A stretch of 64,000 nt of DNA from Syntrophotaleaceae bacterium. GTDB taxonomy: Bacteria > Desulfobacterota > Desulfuromonadia > Desulfuromonadales > Syntrophotaleaceae. This document shows positions 35,083 to 42,937 of the stretch, one piece after another. The DNA lies in the NCBI GenBank assembly GCA_041390365.1, contig JAWKQB010000002.1, positions 748,001 to 812,000 on the forward strand, given 5' to 3'. Numbering within the stretch: position 1 is the first letter of the stretch; each line of letters starts with the position of its first letter. The notes beneath the pieces are model-generated. The model saw only the letters and a list, made by a program, of their open reading frames with translations, ran no database searches and was not told the DNA's origin. A program made the position numbers and the translations under genes.

Positions 35083-36347
35083 ATGGCGAAGAAATACTAC
35101 AGTCTCTATGACCGCATGGTGCATGAGAAGGGACTGCTTCAGGCATATGCCAAGGTCAAATCCAACAAGGGCAAGCCCGGCATCGACGGGCAGTCCGTGG
35201 AGGATTTTGCCGCGCATCTGCCCGAAGAGATCGCCCTGCTTGTACGCGAACTGCGGCAGAAGAGCTACCGCCCCTTACCGGTCAAGCGGGTCGAAATCCC
35301 CAAAGCCGGTGGAGGAAGCGGTTGCTCGGCATTCCCGCGGTTCGCGACCGGGTTGTCCAGCAAGCCTTGCTGAACATTCTGCAGCCGCTATTCGATCCGG
35401 AATTTCATCCATCGAGCTACGGCTATCGGCCCGGGCGAAGCCCACACCAGGCGATCGCCAAGGCCAGCCTGTTCATCCGGCGGTATGAGTTCAAGTGGGT
35501 GGCGGACATGGACCTTTCGCGGTGCTTTGACACCCTGGACCATGATCTCATCCTTCGGAGCTTTCGCCGGAAGATCGCCGATGGCAGTATTCTGGGGCTG
35601 CTGCGGATGTTTCTGCAAAGTGGGGTGATGACCATGGAAGGGTGGCAGGCGAGCGAAGAAGGCAGTCCCAAGGCGGGGTCATCAGCCCCTTCATCGCCAA
35701 CGTCTACCTCGATGCTTTCGACCAGTTCATGAAGAGTCGGGGTATCGAATCGTCCGCTATGCGGACGATATTCTGATCCTCACCCGCTCGAAAAGCGCGG
35801 CACACCATGCCCTCAAGGTGGCAAGAGAATACCTGGAAAGGAGCTTCGCCTTACCGTCAATGAACAAAAAAGTCGCATCGTCTCCAGCTTCGAGGGCGTC
35901 AGCTATCTTGGCGTCACGATCCACACCAAGTACACCCGGATCAAGCGAGAGAAGGTGCGCGAGTTCAAGGACAAGGTGAAGAAAATCACCCAGCGCAACT
36001 CGCCAGTCAACCTGGCCAAGGTCATTGCCGACCTGAATCCGGTGATACGCGGGTTTGCCAACTACTTCCGAGTGGCCAACTGCCGCAAAGAGTTTGGAGC
36101 GCTGATGCAGTGGATCAGAAGGCGCCTGCGAGCCAAGCAGTTGAGACAGTGGAAAAAGCCCCAAAGGCTGCACCGCAGATTGAGACAGCTTGGCTATCAG
36201 GGGGAGTTCAAGGCAATAAAGATGAACTCTTGGTGCAATGCCGCCAGCAATCTGGCTAACTACGCCATTCCCAACAGCTATTTAAGGGAATTGGGTCTTT
36301 TTGAGATGGCTTCGGTACAAACCGGATACCTGCCTCAGGACTACTGA
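35083..36347 (+). pseudogene. ltrA: Group II intron reverse transcriptase/maturase with four frameshifts
   Basis: Conceptually about 422 residues without an endonuclease domain. The pieces read in order: VKSNKGKPGIDGQSVEDF and VKRVEIPKAGGG in the first frame; LLGIPAVRDRVVQQALL, SSYGYRPGRSPHQA and DMDLSRCFDTLDHD in the second; then FIANVYLDAFDQFM, RIVRYADDILIL and, in the last frame, VSYLGVTI and the maturase domain. Four single-base losses break the frame, near 35311-35320, 35666-35672, 35738-35742 and 35837-35843. Each would be repaired by adding one base to a run of G or C. The catalytic YADD motif is present. The gene is therefore either decayed or affected by homopolymer errors in the sequence. 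Confidence 0.9.
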
Positions 36348-36362
36348 GAGAAAGAAAAGACA

Positions 36363-36438
36363 GGAGCCGTGTACGAGGCCCGTACGCACGGTTCTGTGAG
36401 AGGGATGAGGCGAACCTGATCAGTTCGCCTCACCCTAC
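36363..36438 (+). ncRNA. Group II intron domains V and VI
   Basis: Domain V (about 36363-36397) begins GAGCCGTGTACG and closes with CGTACGCACGGTTCT, containing the conserved AGC near the 5' side and the GTTC on the 3' side. Domain VI is the perfect 10-bp stem TGAGGCGAAC / GTTCGCCTCA (36406-36415 with 36423-36432) around a seven-base loop, a few bases before the 3' splice site. These are the catalytic and branch-point parts of the ribozyme. Confidence 0.85.
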
Positions 36439-36784
36439 TCGATCAAACCTGTTCAAAAGAGTTTTTGGGGTTCTCTTCTTCTTCAATCCTCCTCAACCCG
36501 CTTCAGCTCTGGGATCATACGGGAACTTCCCCACACAAGCTTCGGCACGCCTTTTGAAGTTATCTCTGAGGGCGCCCACCCCGCAATTGCCTGCACTTCA
36601 GCTTTTGTCCAGGTTTGTGCTATTTTTGGAAACTATTTGCTTTTGAGAGCCGTATTTGTTATTTCTAAATAGTCATAATTTTGACTTTTTTACCTTTGAC
36701 AGCCGCATTTTCTGCGGTTCAATTTTATGGCAGGGATTAATTGCAGGTTTTTCCAACCCCGGCAGGTTGAGTTGATTATACGAA
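36439..36784 (+). other. Intergenic region between intron and kinase gene
   Basis: About 345 bases. A perfect -35-like TTGACA stands at 36696-36701, followed by a small hairpin (AGCCGCA / TGCGGTT), but no good -10 sits at the right distance. One GGAAAC half-site (near 36639) resembles the dyads at 39248-39373, but without its partner arm. I see no gene. Confidence 0.35.
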
Positions 36785-37816
36785 ATGCTCGTTCTGGAAT
36801 TCTGCGTTGACAAAAATCTTTGCATCACCAGTTGCCAAGAGCATGCGGGTCAAGCTCATGCAGGTGATTCAAAGGATTTGTTAGGCGCCCCCTACACCCG
36901 GTTTATTCCCCAGCTGATCTATCATAGTCAGGACGCTGTCGGCTGGGCTCTGGCACATCGGACAGCATTATGCCTAGAAAGGGTCCGCCTGGAATGGCCG
37001 GATTCGACCTTGTGTGCGGATCTGGCAATTGAACCATTTGAAAAGGAAGGCATCCTTGCCGGAGCCCGTATCCGCATGTTGGCCTATGACGGCAGCAAAT
37101 CCTCTGGGCAGCCCTGCCGACTGCATCGGTCGGAGGAGATGGACAAACTTGTCATCATGCTTAGCCACGGGGTTCGCAACCCTCTCAATGCCATCAAGGG
37201 AGCGGTAACCTACCTTCGCAGCCGGTACCATTCCGATCCGGAACTTGATGAATTCACAGGTATCATGACGGAGGAGATTGCTCGGCTCGAGCGGTTCATC
37301 AGTGGTTTTCTCGCTACCTCCTTTCATGACCATTCCCCGGTTCTTCTCAACATTAACGACCTGCTGAAAAAAATTGTTGTCTACACCTCCTTGCAGGCTC
37401 AGGCCGCAGGAGTAGAAATTACACTCGAATGCGCCTCTGTTGTACCTCTTCGGTTCAATGCCTTCCAGATGGAACAGGCGATTCTCAATCTTCTTAACAA
37501 CGCTATTGCTGTTCTTGAACCAGGGGGCTGGATCAGGCTTTCGAGTGGGAAGGTCCGCAGGAATGAACGGGATTTTATTTTCGTGGAGGTGGCCGACAAC
37601 GGCCCCGGCATGCCCCAGGAAAAGATAGAAGCACTGTATAATCCCCAAAGCGAACCCGATAGGAGTCGGGATCGTGGCTTTGGCCTCTTTATTACCCGAG
37701 AAGTTGTCTATTCCTGCGGGGGTTTTCTCGAAGTCGACAGCAAGGAAGGCAGTGGAACCCGCATCCGTCTAATGCTGCCTGCCGCAGATTCAGGCATTGG
37801 AGATTCGGACAGATGA
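36785..37816 (+). CDS. Cytoplasmic sensor histidine kinase of the EPS locus
   Basis: A 343-residue kinase. The N-terminal ~110 residues look like a PAS-type sensor of unknown ligand with several Cys (positions about 7, 13, 17). The HisKA domain has LSHGVRNPLNAIKGAV (H-box, Gly in place of the usual Glu after His). The ATPase has NLLNNAIAVLEPGG, VADNGPGMP and RGFGLFITREVV. It has no membrane segment, unlike PrsK, the large membrane kinase usual in XrtA/PEP-CTERM loci, so I call it only an analogue. The stop overlaps the start of the response regulator (ATGA), so the two form a cognate pair. The H-x-variant deserves attention, because the residue after the phospho-His affects the reaction in this family. 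Confidence 0.88.
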   Translation: MLVLEFCVDKNLCITSCQEHAGQAHAGDSKDLLGAPYTRFIPQLIYHSQDAVGWALAHRTALCLERVRLEWPDSTLCADLAIEPFEKEGILAGARIRMLAYDGSKSSGQPCRLHRSEEMDKLVIMLSHGVRNPLNAIKGAVTYLRSRYHSDPELDEFTGIMTEEIARLERFISGFLATSFHDHSPVLLNINDLLKKIVVYTSLQAQAAGVEITLECASVVPLRFNAFQMEQAILNLLNNAIAVLEPGGWIRLSSGKVRRNERDFIFVEVADNGPGMPQEKIEALYNPQSEPDRSRDRGFGLFITREVVYSCGGFLEVDSKEGSGTRIRLMLPAADSGIGDSDR

Positions 37817-39159
37817 GCAAAGGAAATATTTTGCTGGTGGACGATGAACCAAATGCCGTCAGGGTCCTTTCCGCCATTCTCGAGGAAGATGGTTTTCTGG
37901 TGGAAAAGGCCTACAGTGCGGCCGAAGCCAAGCGGCTTTTGCAGGATCATGATCTCGATGCCGTGATTACAGATGTCCGCATGCCTGGGGAAGACGGATT
38001 GCAACTCTTTGAGGATATCTGTCTTGAATTCCCTGACATCCCGGTGATTTTTCTCACGGCCTTCGGTTCAGTCGAATCGGCTGTAAAAGCCATGACCCGG
38101 GGGGCCTTCTATTTTTTTGTCAAACCGCCTGATTATGCCAGCCTCAAAGGGATTCTCTGCCGTGCCGTCGAGCAGCGTCGTCTCAAACGGGAAGTGTGTC
38201 TGCTCAAAGCGCAGATCTCCAATCGGCACAACGACCAAGGACAGCCGGCGTTTGTCGGTGGCTCGACGGCCAGCCGCAAGATCATGGAGAATGTCGAGGC
38301 GGTCAAGGATACCGGAAGCAGCGTCCTGATCTGTGGAGAAACCGGCACGGGCAAGGAACTCATAGCGCGGGCGCTGCATTTCGAGAGCGTGCGGAAAGAC
38401 CGGCCGTTCGTGGCCGTCAATTGTGCTGCCCTGCCCAAGGAGTTGATTGAGTCCGAGCTGTTCGGCTATGAAAAAGGTGCCTTTACCGGGGCCGGTGAGC
38501 AGCGCATCGGCAAGGTCGAACAGACCGCCGGGGGAACGCTGTTCCTGGATGAAATAGGTGAACTTGATATCGGCGTGCAGGCCAAACTGCTCAGGGTGCT
38601 GCAGGAAAAAGAATTTGAGCGTTTGGGCGGCAACCGAAAGATCCGCGTCGATTTCCGGCTGGTCGCATCCACCAACCGGGATTTGCCTGCGGAGGTCGGA
38701 AAGGGACATTTTCGGGAGGACCTCTTTTACCGAATCAATGTTTTTTGCATTGTGGTGCCTCCCCTGCGGGAACGGAAGTCCGATATTTCCCTGCTCGCCC
38801 ATGCTTTTCTACGGGAGTTTTGTGCCCGGGAAAACAAAATACTGTCCCTTTCGCCGGAAGTGCTGAGAATTCTGGAGGGATATGACTGGCCCGGCAATGT
38901 CCGTCAGTTGCGCAACGTTCTTGAGCGTGCCGTGGTTCTCGCACGGGGCAAGGAAATCTCCGAACGGGAACTCCCCGAGGAGTTGGGTGCCCGGAAAATA
39001 CCTCTCAAAAAGAGGGCAAGTTTTTCCTCTTTGAAGGAAATCGAAGCCCAGGCGGTCCGCGACGCCCTCGAAAACTGCAACGGCAACAAATCCATGGCTG
39101 CCCGCATGCTGGGCATGTCCCGCAAAGCCCTCTACAAACGCCTTAAGGGTGGATGTTAG
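37813..39159 (+). CDS. Sigma-54-dependent response regulator of the EPS locus
   Basis: A 448-residue NtrC-type activator. The receiver has LLVDDEP, the Asp in ITDVRMPGEDG and FVKPPD. The AAA+ domain shows GETGTGKELIARALH, the sigma-54 loop KGAFTGA, GGTLFLDEIGELD and the arginine-finger region. The C-terminal Fis-like helix-turn-helix is NGNKSMAARMLGMSRKALYKRL. It is coupled to the kinase upstream by a four-base overlap. Just downstream lie three 17-bp dyads and a -24/-12 promoter, so it most likely binds those dyads and drives the polysaccharide locus; PrsR plays that part in related loci. It may also control the PEP-CTERM gene at 33593. Confidence 0.92.
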   Translation: MSKGNILLVDDEPNAVRVLSAILEEDGFLVEKAYSAAEAKRLLQDHDLDAVITDVRMPGEDGLQLFEDICLEFPDIPVIFLTAFGSVESAVKAMTRGAFYFFVKPPDYASLKGILCRAVEQRRLKREVCLLKAQISNRHNDQGQPAFVGGSTASRKIMENVEAVKDTGSSVLICGETGTGKELIARALHFESVRKDRPFVAVNCAALPKELIESELFGYEKGAFTGAGEQRIGKVEQTAGGTLFLDEIGELDIGVQAKLLRVLQEKEFERLGGNRKIRVDFRLVASTNRDLPAEVGKGHFREDLFYRINVFCIVVPPLRERKSDISLLAHAFLREFCARENKILSLSPEVLRILEGYDWPGNVRQLRNVLERAVVLARGKEISERELPEELGARKIPLKKRASFSSLKEIEAQAVRDALENCNGNKSMAARMLGMSRKALYKRLKGGC

Positions 39160-39247
39160 GGGCTTGTTGCTGGTTGATGTGGTTGAAGCATAACCCCCTG
39201 CTTACCATAGCAACTCGTTACCGACCTTAATTCCTCACACCTTGCTC

Positions 39248-39373
39248 TGTCCCCATCGGAAACAATCTTCATCCGGAAATTAGCCATCTTATTCCAACTG
39301 TATCCTTTGGAAACACCATTGAAGGCCCTTATGTATCTATTGGAAACACTTTCCCCTGTTTCGAGGCGAAATA
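39248..39373 (+). promoter_or_regulatory. Cluster of 17-bp dyads: candidate binding sites of the sigma-54 activator
   Basis: Three near-identical inverted repeats are seen: TGTCCCC-ATC-GGAAACA (39248-39264), TGTATCC-TTT-GGAAACA (39299-39315) and TGTATCT-ATT-GGAAACA (39332-39348). A fourth, weaker one is TGTTTCG-AGG-CGAAATA (39357-39373). The right arm GGAAACA is invariant in the first three. Their centres lie about 190, 140, 110 and 85 bases before the predicted transcription start, the usual range for enhancer sites of NtrC-type proteins. Confidence 0.8.
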
Positions 39374-39422
39374 TTTTAGCTCGCCAATAGAAAACCCCCC
39401 GGAGGAACGGTGAAATGGGGTT

Positions 39423-39438
39423 TGGTATGAGCCTTGCT
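39423..39438 (+). promoter_or_regulatory. Sigma-54 (-24/-12) promoter of the EPS operon
   Basis: TGGTAT-GAGCC-TTGCT, with ten bases between GG (39424-39425) and GC (39436-39437), close to the consensus. The expected start of transcription is near 39449, which would leave a leader of about 440 bases before the first gene. The dyad cluster just upstream strengthens the call. Confidence 0.78.
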
Positions 39439-39890
39439 AATATCTTTGTGCGTATTAAGATTGCATGTCTTCAAGCGATCATAGAAATATTGATTTTGCC
39501 AAGGTTTGGGACAGGTTGACAGTAAGGAATTTCATAGTAGTCTCAAATGTCGTAGATTTCATAATTCAATTATTTGGTCTTTTTTGTTTGATGGATGGTC
39601 AGGGGATTGTAATTTAGATAAAATTCATATTCCACTTCTCCTGCCTAAAATTCCCAGTCTATAGAACTGCTGTTGTAACCCGCTTCAGGTTTTCAAAACA
39701 GAAGACCTGTTGCATTCGGATTACTGCCGGCAGAGATAACTGTTTGAAACATATCCTGATCTGTCTTGGGTCTTTATCATTTTACAAGGTTGCTTTGGAT
39801 ATGATTCAAGGAACATCCCCCAGTGCCGAGGTGTGTACTGGCTTATAAATTGTAGTCGCTTTCAGACTGGTTGGACAGGTGAGGCATGTC

Positions 39891-40256
39891 ATGAATCCAG
39901 ACAATATCCTTATTGTTGATGAACAGAGCTTCGGGAAAATATGTACCGCCTTGGTCAAACTTAATGGTTTTTCGACTCAGTGGGCGTCTGGAAGCGAGGC
40001 TGATTTTCATGCCTGGGATTTTGATCGTTATCGCATGGTCATTACCAGTTATCCCTATGGTAAGACCCTGCTCCAGCAACTTGAAGGGAAACAGGTCGCC
40101 CTTCTTGTGTTGTCCGATTATTCCTGCGGCAATCTGCTGAAAGCAGTGGAAAGCAATTCCAATTTTTACTGTCTGGTGAAGCCGGTCGATTTTTCCCGAT
40201 TCAATGATGTTGTGAACAACATTCTGCAGACAAGAACCGAAAAGGTAGCCAAATGA
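39891..40256 (+). CDS. Pseudo-receiver protein at head of EPS operon
   Basis: A 121-residue single-domain protein with receiver-like layout: ILIVDEQSFGK at beta-1, a hydrophobic strand at RYRMVITSYPYG, VALLVLSDYS, and CLVKPVDFSRF near the end. The conserved Lys-Pro survives, but the phospho-acceptor position reads Thr-Ser (VITSYPYG) where Asp is expected, and the first acidic pair is Asp-Glu. It is therefore unlikely to be phosphorylated in the usual way and may act as a protein-binding module. The ATG at 39891 follows GGTGAGG by seven bases. Its stop overlaps prsT (ATGA), so it is the first gene of the operon. Confidence 0.72.
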   Translation: MNPDNILIVDEQSFGKICTALVKLNGFSTQWASGSEADFHAWDFDRYRMVITSYPYGKTLLQQLEGKQVALLVLSDYSCGNLLKAVESNSNFYCLVKPVDFSRFNDVVNNILQTRTEKVAK

Positions 40257-42937
40257 AAAAGTCTTCTTTCCTCGCAAAGTTGACCATTATGACACTCCTG
40301 GCATTCTGCCTGTTCGGCTGCGAGAGGAAAACCAAGGAGCAGCTTTTTCAGGAGGGCATAGAACAGAAAGACAACCAGAACCTCAAAGGGGCGGTCGTCC
40401 TGTTCAAAAGTGCTCTGGAAAAAGACCCCAACTTTTTCGAGGCCCGGCACCAGCTCGGCTTAGTTTATTTTGCAAGCGGTAACTATGCTCAAGCTGAAAA
40501 GGAGCTGGAAAAAGTGCTGCTGCAGGCTCCCGGCAATTCGAAAGTGCTGCAGCATCTGGCTGACCTGTATCTGGCAATGGATCGGGTGGAGGAAGCGATT
40601 TCAATTGCCGAACGTCTTGCCAAAGAACAAGGGGAGACTGCTGAAAATCTGGCTTTGCTGGGCAAAACGCATTTTAAAAAGGGTGACTTGAAAAAGGCAG
40701 AAGATTACCTCAAAAAAGCCTTTGAGCTCGATCCGGACCAACTTAGGGTTCGTAACAGCCTGGCAAGCATTAAAGCAAACCGCGGACTTTTGGATGAAGC
40801 GCGGTCTCTTCTAAGGGAGACCATGACGAGGTACCCCAAGGATGTTGAGGCTTATTATCTTCTGATGCAGATCGAAGCCCGGGCTGGAAATGTGGATGAG
40901 GCCCTGGCCGAAGGGCAGCGCATTCTCCAGATAGCTCCCAGAGAAATCCGTGCGCCCTATCTGATGGGGATTCTGGAACTTAGCCGCGGTGATGTAGAGG
41001 CAGCCCGCCAGGTGGCGGACGATCTGTTGAAGCGCCAGCCTCAGGATCCTTCGGTTATTCGCCTGTATGGCCTGGTTCTTTTTGCCCAGGAAAAATACCA
41101 GGAGGCGGTTGAGCAGCTGCAGCAGGCATTACAGCGGAGTGCTGATCCTGCGGGTCGCTATTTCTTAGGGTTGGCCTATTATCATCTCGAACAGTTCGAG
41201 TTGGCCCTCAACCAGTTTCAGGCCGTACTTGACACAATTCCCACTCATACCCAGTCTCGCCTGATGGCTGGAATGACCCTGCACCGACAAGGCCGATTCG
41301 AAGATAGCCGCCATGTGATCGAAAAATTACTGAAAATCGATCCTGACAATGCACATGCCCATGAGGTCCTTGGCAGTGTTCTGATTGCTCAGGGTGATTT
41401 TGATCAAGGTATGTCGGAGTTGGACAAGGCCATCGAGTTGGCCCCGGATCTGGTTCAGCCCCGTCTGAAAAAAGGCTTGTTCAATCTGTCTCAGGGACAC
41501 TTCGGACAGGCTGAGGCTCCATTGGAGGAAGCGCTGCGGATTGCACCCGATTTTATGAATTCCCGGCTCCTGCTGGTGGTTTCTTATATGAAACAGCAGA
41601 ATTTCGCTCAAGCGATTCAACGACTCCGGGAGGGATTGCAGGGCAAGCCCGAGGATGCGGTACTTCACAACTATATGGCGGCGGCCTACTGGGGGCAGGG
41701 GAAAAGTGAGGCGGCGATCGCCGAGTTGAAAATGGCCAAAGAGCTCAAACCGGATTATTTTGCCCCCTATTTCAACATGGCCGGATTTTATCTCTCTAAA
41801 GGGGATTCGGGTGGAGCGGCGGCCGAGTACCGGGAAATTCTGAAAACAGCTCCCGACAATCTTCGAGCTCTCCTTTCTCTCGCCTCTATAGAAGAGGTGC
41901 GGGGGGACCGAAAAAGCGCGGAAAATCTCCTGGACAGGGCCCGGGCTACCGGAGCGGTCGAGGGGTTTCTGGCCTCGGCCGCCTACTTCAGAAACAAAGG
42001 GCAAAAGGACAAAACGCTGGAGTATTTGCAGGAGGGACTTCAACGGCATCCCGGACATCCTGCCTTGCTTGAACTGCAGGGCGCGGAACTGCTCAAGCAG
42101 GGCCGAAACGAAGAGGGCTTGAAGGTTTTCCGCACGCTGGCGGAAGAGAGGCCGGAGATCGGTATCCCTTTGCTGATCCAGGGATTGATCGAAACCGGGA
42201 AGCAAGCCGAAGCCGAAAAAATCGCCCAACGAGAAGTGGATTACAAGCCGGAGGAGCCTGCCGGTTATCTCTTGCTTGGGAAAATTTATCAGCAGGGGGG
42301 TGATTCCATCCGCCAGGAGAAAGTTCTGAAAAATGGCCTGGAACGAGTCAAAAATGAAATACCGCTCAATATAAGACTGGCAGAGCTCTACGCCGGTCAG
42401 CAAAAGTTTGGGCAAGCGGTGACGATTCTGGAAGGGCTGCTCAGGCGGCATCCCGATAATGTATCAGCCATTTTTCTGCTGGCTTCTCTGCATGATCAAA
42501 TCGGAGACAAGCGAAAGGCCAAGGAACTCTATCAGGAGGTTATCGGAAAAAAAGCCGATCATATCCCCGCTCTCAACAACCTGGCCTACCTCTTTGCGGA
42601 CAACTACGGCAACCTTGATGAAGCTCTCCGGCTGGCTGCCCAGGCGTTTCAACTGAATCCGGGGGACCCGGGCATCATGGATACTCTGGGTTATGTTCTG
42701 TTGAGGCTGGGCCGGCATGCGGAAGCATTGCCTTATCTGAAAAATGCCGTGGCCAAGCTGCCGGAACAACCCGATGTTCTGCTCCATCTGGCCCAGGCGT
42801 ACAGTGGAGCCGGCAAAACAGACCAAGCGGAGGAAGCCCTGCAACAAGTCGTTTCAATGCCTTATCCCGTCCAGGCAGAGCAAGCTAAGAAAATGTTGAA
42901 GGATCTGCACAATCATGGCAAGGGGGTAGCACTATGA
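40253..42937 (+). CDS. prsT: PrsT-like TPR lipoprotein of the XrtA/PEP-CTERM system
   Basis: An 894-residue lipoprotein: the lipobox is CLFGC (Cys23), after a hydrophobic signal. The rest is about twenty-three consecutive TPR units, for example AVVLFKSALEKDPNFFEARHQLGLVYF-type repeats spaced ~34 residues to the C-terminus. Its length and position immediately before the EpsB-like transferase match PrsT of exosortase-linked exopolysaccharide loci. TPR lipoproteins of this kind (compare PelB, AlgK, BcsC) gather the synthesis and export machinery at the outer membrane. It overlaps both neighbours by four bases (ATGA at each end), which indicates tight coupling. Confidence 0.92.
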   Translation: MKKSSFLAKLTIMTLLAFCLFGCERKTKEQLFQEGIEQKDNQNLKGAVVLFKSALEKDPNFFEARHQLGLVYFASGNYAQAEKELEKVLLQAPGNSKVLQHLADLYLAMDRVEEAISIAERLAKEQGETAENLALLGKTHFKKGDLKKAEDYLKKAFELDPDQLRVRNSLASIKANRGLLDEARSLLRETMTRYPKDVEAYYLLMQIEARAGNVDEALAEGQRILQIAPREIRAPYLMGILELSRGDVEAARQVADDLLKRQPQDPSVIRLYGLVLFAQEKYQEAVEQLQQALQRSADPAGRYFLGLAYYHLEQFELALNQFQAVLDTIPTHTQSRLMAGMTLHRQGRFEDSRHVIEKLLKIDPDNAHAHEVLGSVLIAQGDFDQGMSELDKAIELAPDLVQPRLKKGLFNLSQGHFGQAEAPLEEALRIAPDFMNSRLLLVVSYMKQQNFAQAIQRLREGLQGKPEDAVLHNYMAAAYWGQGKSEAAIAELKMAKELKPDYFAPYFNMAGFYLSKGDSGGAAAEYREILKTAPDNLRALLSLASIEEVRGDRKSAENLLDRARATGAVEGFLASAAYFRNKGQKDKTLEYLQEGLQRHPGHPALLELQGAELLKQGRNEEGLKVFRTLAEERPEIGIPLLIQGLIETGKQAEAEKIAQREVDYKPEEPAGYLLLGKIYQQGGDSIRQEKVLKNGLERVKNEIPLNIRLAELYAGQQKFGQAVTILEGLLRRHPDNVSAIFLLASLHDQIGDKRKAKELYQEVIGKKADHIPALNNLAYLFADNYGNLDEALRLAAQAFQLNPGDPGIMDTLGYVLLRLGRHAEALPYLKNAVAKLPEQPDVLLHLAQAYSGAGKTDQAEEALQQVVSMPYPVQAEQAKKMLKDLHNHGKGVAL

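Larger units (their letters stand above)
34345..36438 (+). mobile_element. Bacterial group II intron inserted behind a terminator
   Basis: About 2.1 kb. The 5' end is placed at GTTTG (34345; the consensus is GTGYG), followed by the complex paired sequences expected of domain I, including CAGCGAAGCGGGCAAAC and CCTGTTGAAAGAAACAGG (34374-34391). An intron-type reverse transcriptase/maturase lies in domain IV (35083-36347), followed by domains V and VI. The 3' end is placed at CCCTAC (36438), which gives the usual AY end. Insertion a few bases after a rho-independent terminator is the site preference of group IIC introns, although I cannot assign the structural class by eye. The maturase is frameshifted, so the copy is probably immobile by itself. 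The insertion interrupts no gene. Confidence 0.85.
39160..39890 (+). other. Long non-coding region between activator gene and EPS operon
   Basis: About 730 A+T-richer bases without a supported gene. The left part (39165-39240) holds AGCAAC-type words. The middle holds the dyad cluster and the -24/-12 promoter, listed separately. From about 39449 to 39890 an unusually long 5' leader would be transcribed; it contains weak hairpins, for example CTTCAGG / CCTGTTG-like pairings near 39680-39712. I found no c-di-GMP riboswitch signature. The ribosome site GGTGAGG precedes the ATG at 39891. Confidence 0.6.

Noticed and set aside
36785..37816. Assignment of the kinase as PrsK
   Set aside because: PrsK is a much longer membrane protein with a GAF domain; this protein is 343 residues and soluble, so only functional analogy is proposed.
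39160..39890. A c-di-GMP riboswitch in the EPS leader
   Set aside because: I looked for the conserved GEMM segments, common in this bacterial group, and did not find them.
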